The notes beneath the pieces were generated by a model. It was not told the origin of the DNA. It was given only the letters and a program-made list of their open reading frames with translations, and searched no databases. A DNA stretch of 64,000 nt, from positions 248,001-312,000 of the forward strand of contig NZ_FTNR01000002.1 in assembly GCF_900156475.1 (NCBI RefSeq), written 5' to 3'. Within the stretch, counting starts at the first letter, position 1, and every line of letters starts with the position of its first letter. This stretch comes from Natronorubrum thiooxidans. GTDB taxonomy: Archaea; Halobacteriota; Halobacteria; Halobacteriales; Natrialbaceae. Made by a program: the position numbers and the translations under genes. This document shows, piece after piece, positions 37,836 to 46,968 of this stretch.

Positions 37836-37920
37836 TACTGTCGGACAGAAGTCAGTCGTTACGATACCAGCCCGTGTCAATCGGAGACAGGATTATCCCG
37901 ACTGCGAGAGTAATACGCAC

Positions 37921-38346
37921 ATGGTTGATCGCGTTCTCGTTCCGTACGATGGGTCGACACCGTCGAACGACGCCCTCGAGTACGCCTTCGAGACGTTTCC
38001 CGAGGCCGATGTGACGGCCGTACATGTCATCGAGGTACCGGAGTCACACGTCGCGTTTCTCGAGGGCCCGGAGATCCGGCCACCGGTCACCGAAAAGGCC
38101 CGCGAACACGCGACGGAGATCCTCGAGGGCGCGATGGAACTCGCCGCTGTGCGTGGCCGCAAGCTCGAGACGGATATCGTGACGGGAAAGCCGGAACGCC
38201 GGATCGTCGACTACGCAACGCGGACCGACCACGAGACGATCGTCATCGGGAGTCACGGCCGACGGGGCGTCTCGAGAATCCTGCTTGGGGACGTGGCAGC
38301 GGACGTCGTTCGCCGGGCCCCGATGCCCGTCGTCGTCGTTCGCTAG
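37921..38346 (+). CDS. Universal stress protein
   Basis: 141 residues from ATG 37921. RVLVPYDGSTPSNDALEYAF opens the fold; the ATP loop is GSHGRRGVSRILLGD, with Asp in place of the last Ser/Thr. GATTATCCC, about 28 bp upstream, is a TATA-like element, so the mRNA is probably leaderless. It is closely related in sequence to the Usp at 61425. Confidence 0.93.
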   Translation: MVDRVLVPYDGSTPSNDALEYAFETFPEADVTAVHVIEVPESHVAFLEGPEIRPPVTEKAREHATEILEGAMELAAVRGRKLETDIVTGKPERRIVDYATRTDHETIVIGSHGRRGVSRILLGDVAADVVRRAPMPVVVVR

Positions 38347-38454
38347 CGACCGATCCGTCGACGCTGATCGGTGAGTCGACAATATATTCCTGGTGGCTGT
38401 TCAAACGGATGCTATGGACGGCCTTTCGAGCGACTGTCGGGTTCTCATCGATCA

Positions 38455-40023
38455 ATGACGGGGTACTATCGGCGCTATCTGCAGGTGCTCGTCCAGTTCG
38501 TTCCTCTCGCGATCGCGTTGTTGCGAGACCGTCGGCGATTCCTGCTGTTCGGTCCGTCCCGCCGGGTGTCGACGGCAACGCACCGAGATCGGGCCGAACG
38601 ACTCACCGAGACGATGCTCGAGCTCGGCCCGGCGTTTATCAAGGTCGGACAGGTGCTGTCGACACGACCGGATATCGTCCCGCCGACGTACGTCGAGGCG
38701 TTTTCGAGGTTACAGGACGAAGTTCCCGAAGGTGCAGGCGGTGATCCGCTGACCGTCGTCGAATCCGAACTCGGCGACGAACTCGATCTCGAGACGCTCG
38801 AGCCGGTCGCTGGCGGCTCGCTCGCGTTCGTCTACACCGCCGAGTACGATGACGAGCGAATCGCCCTGAAAGTCCGACGACCGGGGCTGGTGCCGGTGAT
38901 CGAGCGTGACCTGCGGGTTATCAGGGGGCTCGTGCCGTTGCTGTCGATGGTTGCCGACGAGCACCAGCAGTACTCGATCGAGAACCTCGCCGACGACTTC
39001 GAGAACATCATCCTCGAGGAGTTAGATTTCGAACGCGAGGCGTCGATCATGGCCGAAATCAAGGCCAACATGGGGGACGATAAGCGGGTCGTCGTCCCCG
39101 CAACGTACTCCGAACTCTGCTCCGAACGCGTGGTCGCGATGGAGTACGTCGAAGGGACGAAGATTACCGACGACCGCGCCCTCGCCGCGGCTGGTGTCGA
39201 ACCGACCGAGATGGCGACGCTGATCGCCCGCACGTATCTGCAGATGGGGCTCGTCGATGGCGTCTTTCAGGCCGACCCACACCCCGGCAACCTCGCGGTG
39301 ACCGACGATGGACGGCTCGTCATCTACGATTACGGCATGAGCCAGCGGCTGACCCCACAGGAACAGGCCGATCTCACGAGTCTGTACCGAACGCTCGTCC
39401 GTCGTGACGTCGACGGCCTGTTGAACACGCTCATCGCCCTCGAGATACTCGATCCAACGGTCGATCGGGCCGCAGTCAGACGGGTGCTCGAACTGGTGAT
39501 CGAGAACCTCGAGGGACGCTCCGAAATCACCTGGCGGGCGATCATCACCGAGTTGCTCTCGATGCTTCATGACTTCCCGTTTCGGATCCCGCCGAACGTG
39601 ATGTTGCTCATTCGTGCCGGGACGGTCGGCGAAGGTGTCTGTCGAACGCTCGATCCGGAGTTCGACTTCCTCGAGGCGACGCGGTCGTTTCTCGTCGATC
39701 ACGGGTTCATCGAGAGCGAGTTCGAGGCGTTGCTCGCGGACGTCCGGGCGGACGTTCGCGAGTCCGCACCCGTCCTCGCTCGAGCACCCGCCCGGTTCGA
39801 TACCGTCTTCGGACAGCTCGAACGCGGCGAACTCGTCGTCAGAACCGAGCCGGTCGAGGCGACACCCGGCGGCGATCCGGCGGTCGGCTACGCGGTCGTC
39901 GCTGGCTCCCTGTTCGTCGCGACGGCCGTCCTGACGTTCCACGAGTTGCCACTCGAGGTCGTGAGTCTGGTCGCCGCACTCGTCGTGTTCGGACAGTACG
40001 TTCGCCGAAGACGAGCGACCTGA
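38455..40023 (+). CDS. AarF/UbiB (ABC1) family atypical kinase
   Basis: 522 residues from ATG 38455. The family KxGQ motif FIKVGQVLSTRPDIVPP, nucleotide loop VAGGSLAFVYTAEY, lysine strand IALKVRRPG, and catalytic ADPHPGNLAV with IYDYGMSQ are all present. Two membrane segments close the protein (about 475-515). Relatives support quinone synthesis as ATPases rather than protein kinases. A TATA-like CAATATATTCC lies about 70 bp upstream. Confidence 0.9.
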   Translation: MTGYYRRYLQVLVQFVPLAIALLRDRRRFLLFGPSRRVSTATHRDRAERLTETMLELGPAFIKVGQVLSTRPDIVPPTYVEAFSRLQDEVPEGAGGDPLTVVESELGDELDLETLEPVAGGSLAFVYTAEYDDERIALKVRRPGLVPVIERDLRVIRGLVPLLSMVADEHQQYSIENLADDFENIILEELDFEREASIMAEIKANMGDDKRVVVPATYSELCSERVVAMEYVEGTKITDDRALAAAGVEPTEMATLIARTYLQMGLVDGVFQADPHPGNLAVTDDGRLVIYDYGMSQRLTPQEQADLTSLYRTLVRRDVDGLLNTLIALEILDPTVDRAAVRRVLELVIENLEGRSEITWRAIITELLSMLHDFPFRIPPNVMLLIRAGTVGEGVCRTLDPEFDFLEATRSFLVDHGFIESEFEALLADVRADVRESAPVLARAPARFDTVFGQLERGELVVRTEPVEATPGGDPAVGYAVVAGSLFVATAVLTFHELPLEVVSLVAALVVFGQYVRRRRAT

Positions 40024-40062
40024 TGCGGGGGATTCTTGGCGGTGTCGCCCCAAGAGCGACCA

Positions 40063-40506
40063 ATGGACAAAATCTCCTATGAGTATACGTTCGGGATGGA
40101 CGACGCAGCCATCGACGAAACACTCCACGACCACGAGGTCGGCGTCCTCGCCCTCGCGGACGATGCGAGCGCCTACGCTGTGCCGGTCGCCTACCACTAC
40201 GACGGCTCGTCGCTGTACATTCGGCTGACGAACGACGGCTCGAGTACGAAGATGGCGTTTCTCGAGGCGACGGCAGACGCCTGCCTCTGTCTGTACGACA
40301 TCGAGCGGGCGGATACGTACTGGAGCATCATCGTCAGGGGGCCGATACGGAAGCTCTCTGCCGACGAACAAGCGGCATTCGACGACACGGCTGTCAACGA
40401 ATCGTTCCGACAGCTGCCCGTCTTCGATCAGGACGTCGAAGCGCTCGAGGTCGAGATCTACGAACTCGAGATGGAGACGGTAACCGGGCGAGAACGGGAG
40501 CCATGA
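40063..40506 (+). CDS. PPOX-class flavin split-barrel protein
   Basis: 147 residues from ATG 40063. The split-barrel pattern VGVLALADDASAYAVPVAYH, KMAFLEATADACLCLYDI and SIIVRGPIRKL is typical of the pyridoxamine-phosphate-oxidase-like superfamily, binding FMN or F420. Substrate unknown. A second family member lies at 41077. It lies 39 bp after the AarF gene. Confidence 0.87.
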   Translation: MDKISYEYTFGMDDAAIDETLHDHEVGVLALADDASAYAVPVAYHYDGSSLYIRLTNDGSSTKMAFLEATADACLCLYDIERADTYWSIIVRGPIRKLSADEQAAFDDTAVNESFRQLPVFDQDVEALEVEIYELEMETVTGREREP

Positions 40507-40565
40507 CCGGCGGCCTGTCAGTTCCAGTAGGCAGGGTACTCCCAGCACATATATATGTCCGTTTC

Positions 40566-40579
40566 GTGAATAGGTTCAC
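40566..40579. promoter_or_regulatory. Inverted repeat GTGAA-TAGG-TTCAC just before a usp start
   Basis: A perfect 5+4+5 repeat directly touching the ATG at 40580, downstream of a TATA-like ACATATATATG (40547-40557). It lies over the expected transcription start. Confidence 0.45.
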
Positions 40580-40996
40580 ATGAACGTTCTTGTCCCGGTC
40601 GATGAATCCGATCCAGCACAAGAGGCCGTCCAACATGCCGTCACGACGTATCCAGACGCCACGATCACGGCGCTTCACGTCATCAACCCGTCGATGGCGA
40701 TGTATCGTGGGGAGATGGCGTACAACTACGAGCGGCTCATCGAACTCGAGGAGGAAGAAGCCGAGACGCTGTTCGAAACGATCGAAGAGATCGGCGAGGA
40801 ACACGACGTGTCGATCACGACGGAGCTGATGGTCGGGACGCCTGCCCGCAGTATCGTCTCGTTCGCAGAGGACAACGACGTCGATCAGATCGTCCTCGGC
40901 AGCCACGGTCGCTCCGGGATGTCACGCGTTCTGCTGGGAAGCGTCGCCGAACAGGTTGTCCGGCGTGCGACGGTTCCAGTCACCGTCGTTCGGTAA
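40580..40996 (+). CDS. Universal stress protein
   Basis: 138 residues. MNVLVPVDESDPAQEAV opens the domain; the ATP loop GSHGRSGMSRVLLGS is intact. It is monocistronic with its own TATA box and a near-leaderless mRNA. Confidence 0.94.
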   Translation: MNVLVPVDESDPAQEAVQHAVTTYPDATITALHVINPSMAMYRGEMAYNYERLIELEEEEAETLFETIEEIGEEHDVSITTELMVGTPARSIVSFAEDNDVDQIVLGSHGRSGMSRVLLGSVAEQVVRRATVPVTVVR

Positions 40997-41076
40997 GCCG
41001 GCGGCCACATCGCTCGACGTTGGTGATGGGACTGGACGTCGGCAGTGTGACAACGGCTGCTGCCGGTCGAAGCCAC

Positions 41077-41511
41077 TCACTCGGACAGTGCGACACCAGA
41101 GAGTTCGTCCGCCCGCAATTCGTACCACTCGAGGTCAATATCGCTGTTGGAGACGTCGATGTCTTTGGCGACGCGGTAGTACCAGGCCTCGATCTCGTCG
41201 TCGAGTTCGCTCTCGTCGATCCGCTCGAACGGGCCGCTTGCGATCACGCTTGTCCAGTCGTGGGGGTCGTGCCACGCGTAGACGGTTAGACAGACTTCGT
41301 CAGTCGCCTCGATGAACTCGCGTTTTTTGCTGTCCTCGGCGAATCCGAGGTCCATGATCGCTCGTTGCTCGTCCGGATCGTATGCGAACGCGACCGGAAT
41401 GCCGTACGCGTGACGCCCGTTCGAAAGGGAGAGAACGCCCGTCGCCTGGTTGTTGAGAAATGCAGTGATCTCCTCGTCAGCCATCGTTTGTCCGTACCAT
41501 GAATCGGTCAT
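41077..41511 (-). CDS. PPOX-class flavin split-barrel protein
   Basis: 144 residues from ATG 41511 (MTDSWYGQTMADEE). ATGVLSLSNGRHAYGIPVAF and SVIASGPFERID follow the same split-barrel pattern as 40063. FMN or F420 binding is expected, the substrate is unknown. It converges with the usp at 40580. Confidence 0.86.
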   Translation of the reverse strand: MTDSWYGQTMADEEITAFLNNQATGVLSLSNGRHAYGIPVAFAYDPDEQRAIMDLGFAEDSKKREFIEATDEVCLTVYAWHDPHDWTSVIASGPFERIDESELDDEIEAWYYRVAKDIDVSNSDIDLEWYELRADELSGVALSE

Positions 41512-41638
41512 TCGGGGCACCGACGTGATAGACAACAAAGCCCCTTATAGAAGGGATGGGAACCAGTAGCTTGCCAAGAGTGACAAGGTGAACCGACTGT
41601 CAGCTCAAGAAAGATATCCGGACCGCGAATCGGGATGA

Positions 41639-41821
41639 CGGCCAACAGTCTTCTACCGGGCACTGACTCGAGCAGACGGCGACGAACCCGACGCTGCCAT
41701 CGAGGAGTTGCGGCGGGCCTCTGCTCGTGGCGAGTTCTCGGAGAACCGTTCGAGAACCGGCGCGAACGACTCGAAGAGGATCGATACCGGAGCCCCCGAG
41801 CGCGTATTTTCCTCCACCTAG
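41639..41821 (+). pseudogene. Frameshifted SHOCT-domain remnant
   Basis: One frame reads YRALTRADGDEPDAAIEEL, then RRASARGEFSE, the start of a SHOCT domain. After about 41740 the homologous continuation EPFENRRERLEEDRYRS lies in the neighbouring frame (that of 41635). One missing base would join them into the typical ELRRxxARGEF...FENRRERLEED pattern. No proper start is visible, so the gene is decayed at the 5' end too, unless both are assembly errors. The rest of the 41512-41941 gap is an AT-rich promoter stretch with no other gene. Confidence 0.55.
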
Positions 41822-41941
41822 TTATTATATTTCTTTAAAATGAGATATAATGAATATTTCAATGCCCATGGAACTTTCAGTCCGTGGGAACACCATACGG
41901 GATATTTTACCCCGCTCGTTCACGGTTGAATCATCAAAACC

Positions 41942-42277
41942 ATGAACGAGTGTCAGATTATGGACGAAGACGGCGTCACACAGTGTGCGTGTCGGACAGA
42001 CGATGTCCTCCGTCTACTCGCGGACACCCGTCGCCGGAAGTTCATCGCTGCGTTAGAATCCTGTGAGGACGGCTGGATACAGGTGGAACCGCTTCTTCGT
42101 CAGACCATCCCAGCCGGGAAAACCAGTCTCGAGGCCTGGACACGGGAGTTCTGTCACGTCCACTTACCGATGCTCGAGGATCATGGACTCATCGACTACG
42201 ACAGCGAGGACGGGCTGATACGACGCTATCACTGTGAACTGGTGTCTGACGTTCTTGCAGTGATCGATTCGGATTGA
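41942..42277 (+). CDS. Small winged-helix-like regulator (DUF7344 type), Cys-rich
   Basis: 111 residues. DDVLRLLADTRRRKFIAALE is the opening helix pair of haloarchaeal DUF7344/ArsR-like HTH proteins, and HLPMLEDHGLIDYDSEDGLI is the wing region. Six cysteines (4, 15, 17, 41, 71, 98) in 111 residues is unusual for a haloarchaeal protein and hints at redox or metal sensing. GGGATATTTTACCCC (41903-41917) is a TATA-containing near-palindrome about 35 bp upstream. It is the only stand-alone DNA-binding candidate inside the stress island. Confidence 0.75.
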   Translation: MNECQIMDEDGVTQCACRTDDVLRLLADTRRRKFIAALESCEDGWIQVEPLLRQTIPAGKTSLEAWTREFCHVHLPMLEDHGLIDYDSEDGLIRRYHCELVSDVLAVIDSD

Positions 42278-42371
42278 CGCCGCTCTCGTTGCGGATCCCG
42301 TCCCGTATCGAGCCTAGCCGACGGCGACACCGAGAGTTATCAGTCTGAATGTGGTGTATGTGGCCAAACCG

Positions 42372-43742
42372 ATGTCGCAGACAACGTTTGGCTATCTGAC
42401 CGAGGAGAACGCACCGCTGTTTACCGACCTCTATGAGTTGCGGATGCTACAGGCGTACCTCAATCAGGATCACAACCCGACGGCGACGTTCAGTCTCTTC
42501 GTCCGCGACCTGCCACCGAACCGGGGGTATATGATCGCTGCAGGATTAGAACAGGCGATCCACTACATCGAGACGCTCTCCTTTGGCGAGCGCACGCTCG
42601 AGTATCTGGCCGAGGAAGGGTTCGACGAGTCGTTTCTCTCCTCCCTGTCCGAGTTCGAATTCACCGGCGAGGTGCGCGCCTTGCCCGAAGGGACGCCAGT
42701 CTTCGCGAACGAACCGCTGCTCGAGGTGACGGCCCCGATCGCAGAGGCACAACTGCTCGAGACCGCGCTGATCAACCAGATCGGCTACCAGTCGCTCATC
42801 GCGACGAAGGCGAGCCGAATGCGGGACGTCATCGACCGGAACGGCGAGGGACAGCAACTGATCGATTTCGGCTCGCGGCGAGCCCACGGCACCGACGCCG
42901 GGATGAAGGCGGCTCGAGCCGCGTACATCGGCGGCTTCGACGGCACGTCGAACGTCGCTGCCGGCGAGGCGTTCGGGATTCCGATCTCCGGGACGATGGC
43001 CCACTCGTGGGTCCAGAGCTTCGAGTACGAGCGTGACAGCTTCGAGACGTTCGTCGACGAGTACGGCGACGAGAGCGTTCTCCTGATCGACACCTACGAC
43101 ACCGTCCGGGGGGCAGAAATCGCAGCGGACGTCGCCGACGAGAAGGGGGCGGCGATCCGTGGTGTCCGCCTCGACTCGGGCGATCTCGCCGCCCTCTCAC
43201 AGGACGTCGACGAGGTACTCCCCGACGTCGATCAGTTCATCTCCTCAGGCATCGACGAGTACAAGATCGACGACTTCTTCGAGCGAGACGGCGTCGGCGC
43301 GGGCTTTGGACCGGGAACCGCGCTGGTGACGAGTACCGACGCGCCGAAAGTCGAAGGCGTCTACAAACTCGTCGCCACCGAACGCGACGGCGAGATGCGG
43401 CCGACAATGAAGCTCTCGGCGGGGAAGGTCACCTACCCCGGCGAAAAAAGCGTCCGACGTACCGAGTCGGACGGCCAGTACACCGGCGACGTCGTCGGAC
43501 TCCGGGACGAGGACCTGCCCGGCGAAGAGCAACTCGTCACCGTCATCGACGACGGCGAACGCGTCATCGATCTTCCCGACCTCGAGGCCATCCAGGAGCG
43601 AGGCCGCGAGCAGCGACTGAAACTGCCCGAGAAACACCGCGACATCGAGGATCCCGAGCCGTATGACGTTCGAATCAGCGACGAACTGCAGGCCGAAACC
43701 GAGGCGTTACGGCAGGAACTCGAGTCCCGACGTCCGGCGTAG
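42372..43742 (+). CDS. pncB: Nicotinate phosphoribosyltransferase
   Basis: 456 residues from ATG 42372 (GTG at 42360 or 42351 also possible). LFTDLYELRMLQAY, IDFGSRRAHGTDAGM and GTMAHSWVQSFEYE are the family's active-site blocks, and VRLDSGDLAALSQDV binds the ribose phosphate. It makes nicotinate mononucleotide from nicotinate and PRPP for NAD salvage. It sits among stress genes rather than NAD genes, as pncB2 does in the mycobacterial dormancy regulon. Confidence 0.93.
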   Translation: MSQTTFGYLTEENAPLFTDLYELRMLQAYLNQDHNPTATFSLFVRDLPPNRGYMIAAGLEQAIHYIETLSFGERTLEYLAEEGFDESFLSSLSEFEFTGEVRALPEGTPVFANEPLLEVTAPIAEAQLLETALINQIGYQSLIATKASRMRDVIDRNGEGQQLIDFGSRRAHGTDAGMKAARAAYIGGFDGTSNVAAGEAFGIPISGTMAHSWVQSFEYERDSFETFVDEYGDESVLLIDTYDTVRGAEIAADVADEKGAAIRGVRLDSGDLAALSQDVDEVLPDVDQFISSGIDEYKIDDFFERDGVGAGFGPGTALVTSTDAPKVEGVYKLVATERDGEMRPTMKLSAGKVTYPGEKSVRRTESDGQYTGDVVGLRDEDLPGEEQLVTVIDDGERVIDLPDLEAIQERGREQRLKLPEKHRDIEDPEPYDVRISDELQAETEALRQELESRRPA

Positions 43743-43760
43743 CGGTCCACTATGGCGTCG

Positions 43761-44630
43761 CTAGTCGACCGTCAACACCGGGACCGACGACCGGCGGACG
43801 ACGCGAGCCGTCGTACTCCCGAGCAGTCGACCGGAGCCGACGGCACGGCCGCGTGTGCCCATCGCGATCAGGTCGACGTCGACCGACGAGACGTACTCGA
43901 GCAGTTCCTCGGCCGGGACACCACGGCGAACGTCGGTCGTCACGTCGAGCTGTCGATCCCGTGCCATCTCGGCGACCGTCTCCGTCGCGTGTTTGCCGCC
44001 CTCTTTGAGCAAGCCAATGATGCTCCGAGGAGCGTCCTCAAGGTCGTACGTCGTCGTGTCGATCACGTAGACGGTGTGCACGTCGGCGTCGTATTTGTCG
44101 GCGATCTCGAGAGCGTTCTCGGCGGCGCGTTCGGCGGCGTCGCTCCCGTCGGTCGGGATGACGATTCGGTCGTACGTCGGGGCGGGTGCGTCGCCGTCGT
44201 CGGTCAGCCGGACCGACAACACCGGGACGTCCGACAGCGCAAGGACGCGTTCGGTGGTACTGCCCAGTCGGGCCCGGTCGGCTCCCGTCCGGCCGTGTGT
44301 CCCCATGATGATCATGTCGACGGCCTGTTCGTCGACGTACTCGAGGATCGTTCGATGCGGGACGCCCTCGCGGACTTCTCGAGCGGCCCGGAGGTCGTGA
44401 GCCTCGGCTTCGTCCGTGATCCGGATCGTCGCCTCGCGGCCCCGTCGCTCGGATGGGGCGTACAGTTCCTCGCGGTCGTCGGCGGCGAGTCCGGCCGGCG
44501 TACCGCCGGTCTCGACGACGTAGAGGCTGTGAATCTCGGCCTCGTACGTTCGGCCGAGATCGAGAGCGTGATCGATCGTCGCTTCGGCACCGGCGCTGCC
44601 GTCGGTCGGGACGAGTATCGTCGTGAACAT
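43761..44630 (-). CDS. Two-domain universal stress protein
   Basis: 289 residues from ATG 44630 (MFTTILVPTDGS). Both domains keep an ATP loop: GTHGRTGADRARLGS and GTRGRAVGSGRLLGS. The second domain starts at YDRIVIPTDGSDAAERAAE. It converges with pncB (18 bp between stops). Confidence 0.93.
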   Translation of the reverse strand: MFTTILVPTDGSAGAEATIDHALDLGRTYEAEIHSLYVVETGGTPAGLAADDREELYAPSERRGREATIRITDEAEAHDLRAAREVREGVPHRTILEYVDEQAVDMIIMGTHGRTGADRARLGSTTERVLALSDVPVLSVRLTDDGDAPAPTYDRIVIPTDGSDAAERAAENALEIADKYDADVHTVYVIDTTTYDLEDAPRSIIGLLKEGGKHATETVAEMARDRQLDVTTDVRRGVPAEELLEYVSSVDVDLIAMGTRGRAVGSGRLLGSTTARVVRRSSVPVLTVD

Positions 44631-44718
44631 ACCAGGCTGTTCGGTCCGGACGCCTATCAAATGCACTCGTATGTTCAGTATCTGACAGCAATCGTGGGCC
44701 AGCCACTGCTCGCCGTCG

Positions 44719-45207
44719 TCACGACTCCTGGTAGGCCCCTTCTTCCAGTTGAATCTCGGGGATCTCCGGCGGGGCGTAGTACCGGACGATGTGCACGTCG
44801 TACGTCGCGTTCGCGGCGACGCCGCCGGCGACGCTCGTCACCGGCTGAGCGATCTCGCCGACGTTTTCGGTGCCGAGGAAGACGACCGACGGCCGGATCT
44901 CGTCGGCAACGTCTGTGATCCGAGTTGCGATCGCTGCGGCCGAACCGTCGTCGATTTGCTCCTCTCGGAACGTCGCGCCGGGAGCGATGTCGTCGACACC
45001 CTCGCGGAGCCGTTTGGCGACGTAAGAGACGCTAAACGGCTCGGACTCGCCGGATTCGTACCAGCCAACGCTCGTTGCGTACGCCTCGTCGTCCGGAATC
45101 ACCGAGAGGGCAATCACGTCCTCGTCCAGTGCCTTGCCGTACTCGGACGCCCGCATCAGTGCCGCCTCCGCCAGATAGGACCCGTCGAACGGGACGAGAA
45201 ACGTCAT
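44719..45207 (-). CDS. Degenerate Usp-like protein without the ATP loop
   Basis: 162 residues. The first strand TFLVPFDGSYLAEAALMRAS is Usp-like, but the ATP loop is replaced by VFLGTENVGEIAQPVTSVAG, without G-x2-G-x9-G(S/T). The protein at 54851 is a clear paralogue with the same replacement. So this pair is a distinct subfamily that probably does not bind ATP in the usual way. It shares an 82-bp divergent promoter region with the usp at 45290. Confidence 0.8.
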   Translation of the reverse strand: MTFLVPFDGSYLAEAALMRASEYGKALDEDVIALSVIPDDEAYATSVGWYESGESEPFSVSYVAKRLREGVDDIAPGATFREEQIDDGSAAAIATRITDVADEIRPSVVFLGTENVGEIAQPVTSVAGGVAANATYDVHIVRYYAPPEIPEIQLEEGAYQES

Positions 45208-45289
45208 GTGTCTCTAGAGCGTTCGCGCTGGTCAGTCAACAATCTTTGGTACTGTGACACTATACGATTGGGGCGCGTACGACGGCGAT

Positions 45290-45733
45290 ATGAGCGAGAC
45301 CGTACTGGTCCCACACGATGGCAGCGAGCACGCTGACGCCGCACTCCGTTTTGCACTCGAGACGTTTTCGGACGCTTCGGTCGTCGTCCTCCACGTGGTC
45401 GAACCCTTTGCAGAACACACTGACGCCGGCGTCGAGGACGGCGGACGGTGGCGACGTCGCGCACGCGAGCACGCCGCGGACGTCTTCGATGGCATCTCCG
45501 ATATCGTGGCAGCGTTCGAGACGACCGTCGACACCGTGTGGCGGTACGGACGGCCGAAACACGTGATCGTTCGGTATCTCGAGGAAGAGGGAATCGATCA
45601 GGTCGTGATGGGCAGTCGCGGACGGAGCGGGATCGATCGGCTGCTTTTGGGGAGCGTCGCCGAGACTGTCGTTCGACGGGCATCCGTCCCGGTGACGATC
45701 GTCCACGATACGGATCGTGACGAGACGGCGTAG
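45290..45733 (+). CDS. Universal stress protein
   Basis: 147 residues from ATG 45290 (MSETVLVPHDGS). The ATP loop GSRGRSGIDRLLLGS is intact. ACTATACG (45257-45264) is a TATA-like element about 30 bp upstream. It is divergent from the degenerate Usp at 44719. Confidence 0.93.
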   Translation: MSETVLVPHDGSEHADAALRFALETFSDASVVVLHVVEPFAEHTDAGVEDGGRWRRRAREHAADVFDGISDIVAAFETTVDTVWRYGRPKHVIVRYLEEEGIDQVVMGSRGRSGIDRLLLGSVAETVVRRASVPVTIVHDTDRDETA

Positions 45734-45772
45734 CCGCCGCTCGAGCCATCGGCTCACGTGTCGAGTCCCGAC

Positions 45773-46213
45773 TTACCGAACGACGGTGACCGGAACTGGC
45801 GACCGTCGGGCGACGGTTTCGGCCACACTCCCGTAGAGCGCCCGGTTCGTCTCGAGTCGGCCGTGTGAGCCGAGTACGATGTGGTCGACGGCTTCGTCGG
45901 TTGCGTACTCGAGAATGAGTCGCGCCGGCTCGCCGATATCCGACTCGGTCGCGACCGAGCGGTCGTAGTCGGCGGCGACGTCGGCAACGTCTTCGAATAG
46001 CTGGTCGGTCGCCGCGTCGACGGCGCGATACCACGCATCCGAGCCGATCATCGGCTCGTAGGCCGAGTCGACGTCGGTGCCGTAATCGGGTTCGAACAGA
46101 TCGACTGCGTGATAGGCCGTGATTTCGGCGTTTGGAAACGCCCGCAGGGCGTGTCGAAGCGCGTCCATCGAGAGCGGCGAGCCGTCGACTGGAACGAGAA
46201 CCGAACTGGGCAT
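45773..46213 (-). CDS. Universal stress protein
   Basis: 146 residues from ATG 46213. SVLVPVDGSPLSMDALRHAL and ATP loop GSHGRLETNRALYGS are present. Promoter word GATGGTAT with TATATA lies 35 bp upstream. It is similar to 62923: both have the pair GSxAWY...GEPAR/GDPAR. Confidence 0.93.
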   Translation of the reverse strand: MPSSVLVPVDGSPLSMDALRHALRAFPNAEITAYHAVDLFEPDYGTDVDSAYEPMIGSDAWYRAVDAATDQLFEDVADVAADYDRSVATESDIGEPARLILEYATDEAVDHIVLGSHGRLETNRALYGSVAETVARRSPVPVTVVR

Positions 46214-46327
46214 AGCGTCTGCTTCCGGCCGGAGTCATATATACCATCCTGTTGGATTCCCTGATCGAACCTCGAGCGATCGCCTCGAGCCCGTCCGTTT
46301 TTGGCTCTCGTCGGTGGACGATTCCCT

Positions 46328-46951
46328 ATGACTCCGATCGAGCTGCCCGATCCTGAGACGGACGGGAAAACGAGCGTCGAACGAGCGATCGCGACCAGGG
46401 CGAGTCGGCGATCGTTCGCCCGCACGCCGCTCGAACTCGCAGACGTCGCACAGCTCCTGTGGGCTGCCCAAGGACTCTCCCACGTCCGCGACGGCGTCGA
46501 GATGCGCACCACGCCCAGCGCCGGGGCGACGTATCCGCTCACCGCATTTCTCGAGGTCGCGCCGGACGGCTGTGCGGAACTCGAGGCCGGGCTGTACCGG
46601 TACGATCCACCGCAGCATCGACTCGAGGCCGAACTCGAGGGTTCGATCCACGACGAGGTCACGCACGCGGCGCTGGGACAGGACGTAATCGGAGACGCGC
46701 CGGCGACGATCGTCCTCGCCGCGGACGCCGACCGAACGCGACGGCAGTATCCCGACCACGGTGACCGATACGTCCACATGGAGGCCGGACACGCGGCACA
46801 GAACGTCCACCTCGTCTGCGAGTCACGCGACCTGCATAGCTGTCCCGTCGGTGCGTTTTCCGACGACGACGTCGCAGCCGTGCTCGACCTGCCAGAGCGC
46901 CTCGAGGCGCTGTACCTGCTTCCCTGTGGCCAGCCACCGGCCGACCGGTAG
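46328..46951 (+). CDS. SagB-type nitroreductase-family protein
   Basis: 207 residues from ATG 46328. IATRASRRSFARTPLELADV, RTTPSAGATYPLTAFLEV and EAGHAAQNVHLVCESRDL are the nitroreductase/SagB signature for FMN binding. The substrate is unknown. Related flavoproteins (Acg, Rv3127, Rv3131) belong to the DosR regulon of Mycobacterium tuberculosis. It stands between a usp and the hydrolase gene. Confidence 0.88.
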   Translation: MTPIELPDPETDGKTSVERAIATRASRRSFARTPLELADVAQLLWAAQGLSHVRDGVEMRTTPSAGATYPLTAFLEVAPDGCAELEAGLYRYDPPQHRLEAELEGSIHDEVTHAALGQDVIGDAPATIVLAADADRTRRQYPDHGDRYVHMEAGHAAQNVHLVCESRDLHSCPVGAFSDDDVAAVLDLPERLEALYLLPCGQPPADR

Positions 46952-46968
46952 CGGTCCCGGTTCCGTGT

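Noticed and set aside
39022-40548. 508-codon open frame opposite aarF and the PPOX gene
   Set aside because: It spans two clearly coding genes on the other strand and has no family pattern.
43752-44918. 388-codon open frame opposite two usp genes
   Set aside because: Antisense shadow with D/R/V-rich composition.
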